From Zygnema circumcarinatum (Eukaryota > Streptophyta > Zygnematophyceae > Zygnematales > Zygnemataceae), in assembly GCA_037447605.1 (NCBI GenBank), contig CM074810.1, positions 860,362 through 902,718 of the forward strand: a stretch of DNA of 42,357 bases. Direction: 5' to 3'. The translations under genes and the position numbers were made by a program. This document shows, piece by piece, positions 34,735 through 42,357 of this stretch. Each line of letters begins with the position of its first letter. Within the stretch, counting starts at the first letter, position 1. The notes beneath the pieces were generated by a model. The model was not told the origin of the DNA, did not search any database, and saw only the letters and a program-made list of their open reading frames with translations.

Positions 34735-36480
34735 AATTTTGGCTCTGAAGTTACTTCAGTGAAGTTTCGAATGCCGCCCAGGGTTGCGAAAACGTTTCAA
34801 CTTGTCACGTCACGGCGTATAGGGCCGTCGCGCCGACCAAAGGCGCGGGCGCAGTCAGCCGTTTCCGCGCGAAAAAGTGTCCGTACACTTTTCGACTTCG
34901 CGTCCGCCGCGCGCGCTGTCCTTAGGCGATTTTGCGCGAAAATTGTCCGTACAATTTTGCGACTTCGCTTTTGCCGCGCGCGTGGTATCGATTTTGCGTC
35001 TGCCGCGCGCGCTAATCGTAGCGCGCGTGGTTTCGCCTTCGCGTCCCCCCCGCCGGGACCTCCGCGGTTCGGAAATGGCCGCTCCCGTCGTCGGCTCGGC
35101 CAGGTCCATGGCTGCTGAGTGCGCTGCGTGTAGCGCCTCTGTCAGCGTCGCGATCATCTTGGTCGCTCCCCAGAGCGGTTAGGGTACGTTCCTGCTCGCG
35201 ATTTTCACGTGCTTGCAGGTTTGCGGTCGCGGGACGCGCTGTCCGAAGCGCGCGCCGATTCTCCCCCTTCACGCATGCTGCGATCAGCACGCGTGGCTGC
35301 GCTGCTTGCGTCCTCTGTGACGCGGGCAGGTATGCGGTCATTGCAAGCGCTGTCGATAGCGCATGCAGTCCCGCCTTCGCAAACAATCTCCGTGATCCTG
35401 GCGGCTCTGATGATGCTGCTAATCCTCCCCATGGAGCGGGCAGATCCTCGGGTGCTGCGCGCGCTGTCGGTAGCGCGCGTGACTCCGCCGACGCGGGCGA
35501 CCTCCAAGGTCCTCGCAGGTTTGAGTTACTCGCCCCATCCGTGGTGCGGGTAATTCTACGGCTGTTGCATGTGCTGTCCGTAGCGCATGCAGCTCCTCCG
35601 TCTTCGTCCGTGCTGGCACTCAGCACGTTCGGCTTCAATGTCCCTGCTCCTTCTGTCGTGAGCAGGACTGCGATCCTTGAGCGCGCTGTCGTTAGCACGC
35701 GTGGTCCGCCTTCACGCTCCCTCCCCGAGGTGTGCGCGGTTCCTTTGTCGCTGCTACTCGCGTGGTGAGCAGGACTACAGTCGTGAGATCCGCTATTCGG
35801 ACGTCCCTTAGCGAGATTCTAACTTACTGCCTTCGCGCGCTCCCTTGCGCGCGGATCCTCTGCTCGGCGCGCTGGCCGTGGCGCGGGCAGGCTCCCGATC
35901 GTTGAGCGGGCCGTGAGAGGCTCGCGTCGATCCTTCGCATGTGCTCCCAGCACGTACGGTTGAGACTAACTCCCTCCTTGATGGTGTTGTACAGCACTAG
36001 AGACTGTACAACGTTTTGGGAGTATACCGTACTGTACCGTGTTGTACTGTACCGTACCACTTTTACCTGGTGTATGAAGTGTACGGACAGTATAGATGTA
36101 CAGGAAGTGTGGCGCCGCATCCTCACGCATAGGAGTCAGCCTTCTGACGGCTTGAACCCTTAATCGATCTAGCCACTTTCAGAGAGCTTGCTGAGACGTT
36201 TGGCTGTAGCCAGGGCAGGTGCTTATGGGATATGTGTGGGTTAGTGCAAGGAGGGACAAGTAGTGTGGCACTGCTTTACATACCTTGTACTCATTCATTG
36301 AAAACAAGAGTTTTGGGCCGGCGGGGCTTTTCTCAATCTGTTGAGCTTGTCTTATGTCTGAAATGTCTGAGACTGGAGATTCAGGAGGAGGAGACACGGC
36401 TGGTGGTAAATCCATGGATGGAGTTACAACAGATGGAAGCCAGTCAGGTCCTCATGCCATCCGTGGCAAGGACAGATGTG
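34735..36480 (-). other. GC-rich, CG-rich interior of the outer element
   Basis: No intact domain. It contains many diverged units of the type GCGCGCTGTCNNTAGCGCGCGT (for example near 35236, 35350, 35463, 35568, 35683), each able to form a short hairpin. An AT-richer stretch at 35990-36060 has repeats of TACTGTACCG. Probably a degenerate extension of the gag/spacer region; long frames here on both strands lack family features. Confidence 0.5.
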
Positions 36481-36589
36481 GGGCTGTTGAGCTCGCTGTC
36501 GTAAGCGGGCGTTGCAACACCGCCTCCGCGTTTACATGCGCCATCTTGAGCGCTCGCGGCTCCATTGCTCATCGCACCATCCATGGTGG

Positions 36590-36970
36590 AGCAATTCCTT
36601 GGTTGCTGAGCGCACTTTCGAAAGTGCACGTTGCTCCCCTTTGCGTGTGCTCCCAGCACTCGCGGCTTGACTGCTCGTCGTGCCATCCGTAGCACGGGCA
36701 GTTATGCGGCAGCTGAGCACGCTGTTGAAGCGTGCGTTGCTCCCCTTTGCGTGTGCTCCCAGCACTCGCGGCTTGACTGCTCGTCGTGCCATCTGTAGCA
36801 CGGGCAGTTTTGCGGCAGCTGAGCACGCTGTTGAAGCGTGCGTTGCTCCCCTTCGCGTGTGCTCCAAGCACTCGCGGCTTGACTGCTCGTCGTGCCATTC
36901 GAAGCACGGGCAGTTTTGCGGCAGCTGAGCGCACTGTCGTAAGCATGCGTTGCTTTGCCGCCATTGCATG
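36590..36970. repeat. 106-bp tandem repeat, about three copies
   Basis: GTGTGCTCC anchors lie at 36645, 36751 and 36857, exactly 106 apart. Each unit contains CAGCACTCGCGGCTTGACTG, TCGTCGTGCCAT and AGCACGGGCAGTT. A more diverged unit precedes at about 36480-36640. On the minus strand one frame gives a Cys/His-rich module (CYRWHDEQSSRECWEH); because 106 is not a multiple of three, each copy is in a different frame. It lies between the outer gag and integrase remains. Confidence 0.85.
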
Positions 36971-37034
36971 TGCTGTCGTTTAGCACGTGCGGTTGCAACT
37001 GTCTCCCACGCAGTTGCGTGCAGGGTGTCCCGGT

Positions 37035-37328
37035 TGTAGATGTGGAGCCTCCGGTCCTAGTAGAGGATCCCTCCGAGGATGACATCCCACTACTCCTTGG
37101 ACTAGGAGACGCCAGCCTTGCGGAAACACAGAATCACACTCACAAAGCACAGACTGCCCCAAGCAAAGAATGAATGAACAGATCGAAGATTCAGAAGATA
37201 AGAGAATGCACAAATGCTGAAAACTCTTAACTTCAAAACGGAGTACAAGAACACAACAAGAGCCCCTCCTGCGCTTCTCTACTCCACTACAAGAGTGTCC
37301 CCCTTATGCTGTAAAGCTTCACCACACA
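37035..37328 (-). repeat. Inner element 3' LTR
   Basis: On the minus strand it starts TGTGTGGTGAAGC and ends TCTACA. It matches 40922-41209 with scattered substitutions and small indels. It retains an ATG frame (from 37085) that in the other LTR is shifted by two 1-base deletions. Confidence 0.88.
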
Positions 37329-38211
37329 CTGGCATAAGCACCCATCTTCTTCGCCTCCTCTTGAGACTGGGGTGACATGGATTCTGAAAGCCTTTGTGAC
37401 ATATCCATGGGACTTGTGCATGGAGTGCACTTGTCCATTGAACTTCGGCGGACATCCTGCTTGGTACTTCTCTGGCAAGAGACAAACCACCATCTACGCC
37501 CCCTCTTGACTGGGTCCCAGCGGATATTGGGCCTCTCCCTAATCTGTCATCTGGAAGTTTTCCTTCATCAAATCCCTCCGACTTTGAATGCTTTGCATGG
37601 AGGAACTTACAATGATCGACTGCCCACGCAATGCCCACGTATAGCGCTCTCCTTCCCGCAATTTCGTCAGAGACGGAGTGGTTCGACTCAAACCTTCGCT
37701 GTATCCATTCCTCTCAGAAAAGATCATCTATCTTACGGTACACCAAATCCGGGTGCTTGCTTGAGGCCAAGTAAGAAGACTCTTTACCAGCCTGCATACA
37801 GATGTTCTTGTCCAGCCTTCCCACCAACTGTGCCTTCCGGTACGCTCCATATAAATCTCCTCACTTAGATCTCCATAGAGGAATGCAGTCTTTATATCAA
37901 GTTGATGGACATGCATTCTCTCCGCTGCTGCAATCGAAATGAGTGATCTAAGGGAATTGAACTTAACCACTGGTGCAAAAGTCTCTGAATAATCAATGCC
38001 CTCTTTCTGGCTATACCCCTTTGCAACCAGCCTGGCCTTGTAGCGATCTACGCTCCCATCTGCCTTCCGCTTCACCTTAAACACCCATTTGCAGCCTATA
38101 GCCTTCCTACCCTTAGGAAGCTCCTCCAATCTCCAGGTTCCATTTTCTTTCAAACTATTCAGCTCACTATCTATTGCTGCCCTCCACTTTTCGGCGTCTC
38201 ACCTGCAAGCT
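37329..38211 (-). pseudogene. Truncated copia reverse transcriptase
   Basis: 38153-37728 encodes the RT start: LKENGTWRLEELPKGRKAIG, WVFKVKRKADGSVDRYKARL, GIDYSETFAPVVKF and LDIKTAFLYGDLSEEIYM. A frame change follows the IYM motif. Shifted remnants resembling the KSLYGLKQ region, the thumb (KENFQMTD) and LSQ-type EKYQ segments appear down to about 37330. The YVDD catalytic box and all of RNase H are missing. It is separated from the integrase frame by a stop at about 38212. Confidence 0.8.
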
Positions 38212-39171
38212 TCACGCATAGCTCTGAGGTTCTGAAATATGAGCCATCATGCACGCAGCAATGCCAGCAAAGTCAGCTGAGTCACTAGGTGTTCTGACCT
38301 TCTTCGTCCTTTTTGCCTTCCAATATGGTGGTTGGTGGTAGTCTGCCAACCAACCAGGTTGCCTCCTTGGACGATCACTCCTGTTCTCATAGTTTGGAGT
38401 GAATCCTTGCCTCTCTCCTGACTCCTTTGCTGGCTGCACCTGCAAGTCCGCTGATGGCTCCTCCTCCTCGGGTGCTTCCTCCTCAAGCGGTCCCTCCTCA
38501 GGTACAGAATCTAGCGGATTAGTGACATGCTCCATCGGTGGGCTATGCTGAATATCTGGCCGTGGTAATGCTGCTTCCTCAGCCCTTCCTGAATCTTCTG
38601 GAACCCATGGAAACACAAGCCTTCTCGTGTTCACGTCCTTCTCTCCATCCAGCTTCTCTGAATACTTGTGGAATTCTTGCACAATTATGTCACGACTCCT
38701 TTCCACCTTCTTTGTGACTGGGTTCCAGATCCGGTAAGTCTGGCTATCTTCATTGTAGCCAAGGAAGTATCCTTCCACAGATCGAGGACTGAACTTCAGC
38801 GCTTGCTTGTGCTTTGGAACGTGAATAAAGCACTTTGAGCCCCAAACTCGAAAGTGCTCAACAGTCGGCTTCTTGCCTGTCCACACTTCCTCCGGAACTT
38901 TATCCTTCAAGACAGATGTAGGGCACCTGTTCCGAATATACGCTGCCGCCGTGATCGCCTCAGCCCAAAACGATAGCGGAAATGGCGACTCATTCAGCAT
39001 AGTCCTTGCCATATCTCCTAGCGTCCTATTCATCCTCTCAGCAACTCCGTTACTTTGAGGAGAGTAAGGGGCAGTGAACTCATGTTTCACTCCGAGGGAC
39101 TTCAGGTAATCTCTAAACTGGTGAGAAGTGTACTCTCCACCATTGTCTGACCTTAGAGTTTTTAGTTTCAT
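38212..39171 (-). pseudogene. Copia integrase, C-terminal part
   Basis: Continues the integrase after a 1-base frame change near 39160. It contains LRSDNGGEYTSHQF and FTAPYSPQSNGVAERMNRTL (second Asp and Glu of the D,D-35-E triad), NRCPTSVLKDKVPEE, and the linker to reverse transcriptase with GYFLGYNEDSQTYRIW. An acidic, Pro-rich linker follows. The stop lies at about 38212. Confidence 0.85.
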
Positions 39172-40867
39172 CCACTGTCTCCCTCTCGGCCTGCAGCTGC
39201 CACTCCTTGAAGGCCTGAAAAGCTTCCGATTTCTTGGTGAGCGTTTTCACCCATACTTTCCTTGAGCAATCATCAAGAAAGGTGATGAAATAGTTAGCTC
39301 CACCTTTGCTTGTAGGGGTAACAGGGCCGCACAAGTCTGTGTGCACCAGCTCCAATCTCTCCCGAGAGATTTGCGCCACCGCTCCTTGACCAAACGGCCG
39401 CCTATGAGCTTTTCCTACGACACAATCTTCACAAGTCCCGTGTCCTTCTCCCCTTACACCTTCCACATCCAATCCTCTGACTAACTTCTCATCTGCAAGG
39501 CGCTTCAAACCTCTGAATCCAAGGTGTCCAAGTCTGCGATGCCAGAGTCTCACCTTGGGGTCCTCTTCAACTGAATTGACCACCTCCACCGGCTTCCCAC
39601 CCCAATTCAGATAATAAAGGCCATTCTTTTGCATGCCTCTACATAGGGTCCTCCCGGTATTCTCGTCAACTACTGCGCACGCCACTCTATCAAACCACAC
39701 CTTGCAGCCTTCCTCGCAGATTTGACTCACAGAAAGAAAGTTATTCTGTAGTCCCGGGGTGTGCAGCACATTCCCTATGGTCAGCACTGCCCCTACACCC
39801 CCATTGAGTACCTCCAGCTCGACCGATCCTCCTTGCGTCACCTCAACTCCATCTCCGGTGGCAGAATAAACAGAACGTGCATGCTGCAGCGCCTTCTTCT
39901 CCACGAAAAGTGACTCATCCACGCACATATGCTTGGATGCTCCCGAATCAATCAGCCAAGGCCTCAATCCATAATCCCGCACTTGGATTCCATTCGCAAA
40001 CTCTGAATACTCGCCTTCAGCAGCCATTAGAGTCTTCTCTGAATTTCCGTCAGGACAGTTTGCCTTGAAGTGGCCAAACTTCCCGCACTTGTGACACGCT
40101 CCTTTGACCTTCTCCTTTGCGGCTAACTTAGAAGGGCCTGCTCCACTCGCATTATCCTTCTTCAGCTCCGGGCAGTTGGTCTTCACGTGTCCTGGCTTTC
40201 CGCAGTTGTAGCAACTCAGTCCCGAGCTGCGCTTGTCCACCTTGGGTCTCCCCCCTCCTTTGTGCTTTTGCTGCGACCACCTTAGCGCCAGCACCTTGTC
40301 ACTCGAAACCTTAGCCTTTGCCTGCCTTTCATCCTCCTCCCTCACTCTGCCCTTCACCTCGTTTATGGTTAGATTGGCAGTAGTGAGAAGTGTCTTAATG
40401 GAAATGACAGCAAACTCAAATCTTTTGGGCAGACCCTCTAAGAAGACGCTGATCTTATGATCTGAGTCCAACGGCTTACTTGCAAGAGCAAACCTCTGCA
40501 TCAAGCTATCAAACCTCTGCATATAATCTGCCAGCTCTTCATCTTCGGACATTCTCAAATTGCCTAGTTCTGAGTACAAGTGGACAACCGTGGTATGAGA
40601 TTTGACATCATACACATCCTCTAGACTCTTCCACATTTCAGCACTAGTCTCTAACTCTTGCAGTGCAAGCGACTGCTCATCCTTCACAGTTAAGGCGATA
40701 AGTGCTTGAGCTTTCCTGTCCTTTCGAAGCCACTCCTTGATATCTTCAGCACCGGTGGTTGGTCTCTCCTCCGTGCCATCAACAACTCCAAGAAGGTCTC
40801 GGCTCGACAGCACTTTCTTCATTCGCCACCTCCACGTCTTGTAGTTATGGCCATCAAACAATGGCAC
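39113..40867 (-). pseudogene. Copia gag, protease and N-terminal integrase
   Basis: 584-residue open frame. Gag begins VPLFDGHNYKTWRWRMKK, with a UBN2-type core (ADYMQRFDSLMQRF). Two zinc knuckles are CYNCGKPGHVKTNC and CHKCGKFGHFKANC. The aspartic protease active site is WLIDSGASKHMC. Pre-integrase LWHRRLGHLGFRGLKRL with a distal CEDCVVGKAHRRPFG completes the HHCC zinc site. The integrase start LVHTDLCGPVTP holds the first catalytic Asp. The frame is lost near 39160. The true start is probably upstream, in the LTR; 40867 is only the first GTG of this continuous frame. Confidence 0.88.
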
Positions 40868-40907
40868 TCCAATCTTCCGATCGTCATCACCTTCTGCTCG
40901 GTCTCTA

Positions 40908-40919
40908 GCTCTGATACCA
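40908..40919 (-). other. Primer-binding site of the inner element
   Basis: Reads TGGTATCAGAGC on the minus strand, complementary to the 3' end of plant initiator-Met tRNA, two bases inside the 5' LTR boundary. Confidence 0.9.
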
Positions 40920-40921
40920 CT

Positions 40922-41209
40922 TGTAGTGTAGGAGCCTCCGGTCTAGTAGAGGATCCCTCGAGGATGACATCCCACTACTCCTTGGACTAGGAGGCGCCAG
41001 CCTTAGCGGAAACACAGAATCACACTCACAAAGCACAGACTGCCCCAAGCAAAGAATGAATGAACAGATCGAAGATTCAGAAGATAAGAGAATGCACAAA
41101 TGCTGAAAACTCTTAACTTCAAAACGGAGTACAAGAACACAACAAGAGCCCCTCTGGCGCTCTCTGCTCCACCTCTAGAGTGTCCCTTATCTTGTAGCTT
41201 CACCACACA
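40922..41209 (-). repeat. Inner element 5' LTR
   Basis: Partner of 37035-37328. Compared with that copy it lacks one C in the CTCCGAGG block (about 40957) and one C in the GGTCCTAG block (about 40942). These shift the short ATG-initiated frame that would otherwise enter gag. Confidence 0.88.
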
Positions 41210-41560
41210 GCAGCAGGCACTCTACTCTTGCACCTAGCAGCCTGCACTAAGGGTTACAACTTCCGGCTCATTTGCATGCGTAATTTATTAGTCCGCGGTG
41301 TGGCGTGACTTAGAACACTCTCCGTCACGTCAGCATGCTGTAGCGCCTTACAAGCAATAATTTTCGGCAAAAGGAGCGCTGCGAGTTTCTGGGCTCCGTC
41401 GTGCAATCACGTACATCTCCGGCGCCAGTAACCACGACCCAATCCGCAGCTCGGCGCTTTATCACGGCGGGCAATCGAGAATCGCCATGCTCCACCTGAT
41501 GTGTAGATCCTAGACAAGCATGCGAGCTAGACTCCGAAACAACTACATGCTCTTCATGAA
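41210..41560. other. Outer-element sequence between gag fragment and inner LTR
   Basis: 351 bases with no recognisable domain. It begins GCAGCAGGCAC next to the inner LTR. It is probably a diverged continuation of the outer gag or foreign filler. Confidence 0.4.
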
Positions 41561-42127
41561 CTATGTACCACTCACTAACACCGGTGGCTCCCACTTATGG
41601 TAAGTGGGGAACGTGTTCGGAGCTCCACCCTTTGTCTTCTGGGCGTTCCGCTGTTTGACCACCAGCTCGTCGTAGAGCTCAAACAACACGTTCGTGTCGA
41701 TGGTGTCATAGATGGCCGTGAGCTTCTGCCACACCTCGCGTGCAGATTGCAGCTCTCGAAGCATCTTTGCCGGATTCCCCTTGACACTTGAGGATCTGAG
41801 CATCCTCACTTGAACGTCCTCCTTCGACCACGTCGTCTGCTCCAGCTCGTCTGGAGGCAGGGTGGTGAAGTTGGCCGGTGGTGTGATCGTCCCGTTGATG
41901 TACTTCAGCAGTCCCTTGCTCTGAAGTAAGGTTGTCATCTGCCACCGCCAATCCTTGTAGTCAGTTCCCCGAAAGATAGGGATGGTAAGCCGCACGTCAC
42001 CTTCAGCTCTGATACCACTTGTTGAATTGGTTTCCCCTGAAGTGGTTCTGAAACCACTCGTAGAGGATAAGGGGTCGTAAACCGAGCCCCCTCTGGTCGT
42101 GTCTTCTCCCGTATTCATCTCGGCCAT
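41561..42127 (-). pseudogene. gag fragment of the outer copia-like element, starting in the LTR
   Basis: The frame starts at ATG 42127, inside the 5' LTR. It crosses the LTR end and primer-binding site (coded as SGIRAE) and then gives a copia gag start (LTIPIFRGTDYKDWRWQM) and a UBN2-like region (LQSAREVWQKLTAIYDTIDT, ELYDELVV). It stops at about 41561, well before any zinc knuckle, so it is a truncated gag. Confidence 0.75.
42006..42017 (-). other. Primer-binding site of the outer element
   Basis: TGGTATCAGAGC on the minus strand, two bases from the end of the 5' LTR at 42020. It is the same initiator-Met-type site as in the inner element and the TRIM. Confidence 0.88.
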
Positions 42128-42357
42128 GATGACTACCGTGAGCCAAGCAAGAACTGTGAGACAAAGTGTAAGAGAAAAGCCCACCGGCCGAAAACCTCTT
42201 CTTTATACAATGAAAGATACAACAGGTGCAGGCAGTATTCTACTCCTGACTCTGGCTCTATCCTACGCTCTACTAAGCGTTGCTTGCGGCTGCCCCTGAC
42301 TATCTCACCCTTCCTCAGCTTACTACCCACAGTCGGGAAGCACTGCTCCCTTGTGCA
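42020..42357 (-). repeat. 5' LTR of the outer element (partial, cut by window edge)
   Basis: The inner 338 bases of an LTR that matches 31853-32190. Differences noted by eye include C/T near 42059, C/T near 42110 and G/A near 42155. The near-identity suggests that the outer element inserted recently despite its internal decay. Confidence 0.88.

Larger units (their letters stand above)
37035..41209 (-). mobile_element. Inner Ty1-copia retrotransposon
   Basis: Direct repeats 37035-37328 and 40922-41209 (about 290 bp) flank 3.6 kb with the copia order gag, protease, integrase, reverse transcriptase on the minus strand. The primer-binding site TGGTATCAGAGC complements 40908-40919. The purine-rich run before the 3' LTR is at about 37345-37365. 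Frameshifts separate the coding blocks, and RNase H is absent, so this copy is defective. The 5-base flanks (CCGGT at left, GCAGC at right) do not match, so I see no target duplication. Confidence 0.88.
31853..42357 (-). mobile_element. Large copia-like LTR retrotransposon (outer, extends past right edge)
   Basis: LTR copies at 31853-32825 and from 42020 to the window end, same orientation, with about three differences in the 338 bases that can be compared. The primer-binding site TGGTATCAGAGC complements 42006-42017, next to the right (5') LTR. A gag-like frame follows inward (42127-41561). A decayed integrase lies at 34690-33335. A polypurine tract (GCCCCAAGAGGGGGAT on the minus strand) precedes the left LTR at about 32826-32841. 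No reverse transcriptase or RNase H was found outside the inner element, so this copy looks non-autonomous or internally deleted. It encloses another element at 37035-41209. Confidence 0.8.

Noticed and set aside
34546-35698. 190- and 228-residue frames, both strands
   Set aside because: CG-rich element interior with no stop codons by composition; no domain features.

Overview
The window looks like nuclear DNA of a green-lineage (streptophyte) eukaryote. It has spliced genes with short exons and GT/AG introns, long simple-sequence and minisatellite tracts, an 808-base assembly gap, and LTR retrotransposons of the Ty1-copia type whose primer-binding sites read TGGTATCAGAGC (plant initiator-Met tRNA). 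Conserved segments look like an early-diverging plant or charophyte alga rather than a flowering plant, but I cannot name a species. All exon models were built by hand from splice signals, reading phase and family resemblance, with no transcripts.

Left part (1-28.5 kb): five intron-containing genes. (1) Minus strand, about 65-4305 and running off the left edge: an ER thioredoxin/PDI-like protein with a signal peptide and a CKPC active site. One intron carries a 1.5-kb (GA)n/(TA)n array. (2) Plus, 6135-10758: a SET-domain protein of the Rubisco-LSMT/SETD3 class with an unexpected signal-peptide-like start and an acidic tail. (3) Minus, 12114-16980: a type II membrane glycosyltransferase with a DSD motif. 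(4) Plus, 17931-24400: MAD1, the spindle-checkpoint coiled-coil partner of MAD2, in 14 exons (704 aa in the model), with a G-rich minisatellite in one intron. (5) Minus, 25229-28541: a Deltex-type E3 ligase, WWE-WWE-RING-DTC, complete in four phase-consistent exons. Genes 1/2 and 3/4 are head-to-head. The 1/2 spacer holds a ~960-bp foldback palindrome and a small hairpin element. The 3/4 spacer holds an array of GTCGCACTAT decamers, partly spaced at 19 bp. Genes 2/3 and 4/5 are tail-to-tail.

Right part (28.6-42.4 kb): after the gap comes a decayed F-box/leucine-rich gene (minus) broken by two frameshifts and by a 453-bp TRIM retrotransposon with 130-bp LTRs and a perfect 5-bp target duplication. 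From 31.85 kb to the right edge lies a copia-like element (minus) with 973-bp LTRs, a gag fragment, a decayed integrase, GC-rich tandem repeats and no visible reverse transcriptase. It surrounds a second copia element (37035-41209, same strand) with gag, protease, integrase and a truncated reverse transcriptase. In both families the gag frame appears to begin inside the LTR and to run through the primer-binding site.

The cellular genes have no evident shared pathway; they are ordinary neighbours. The most notable items are the Deltex-type ligase in a plant-like genome, the possible alternative MAD2-binding exon in MAD1, the phased decamer array in a bidirectional promoter, and the TRIM whose LTR carries tRNA-like A/B-box sequences.
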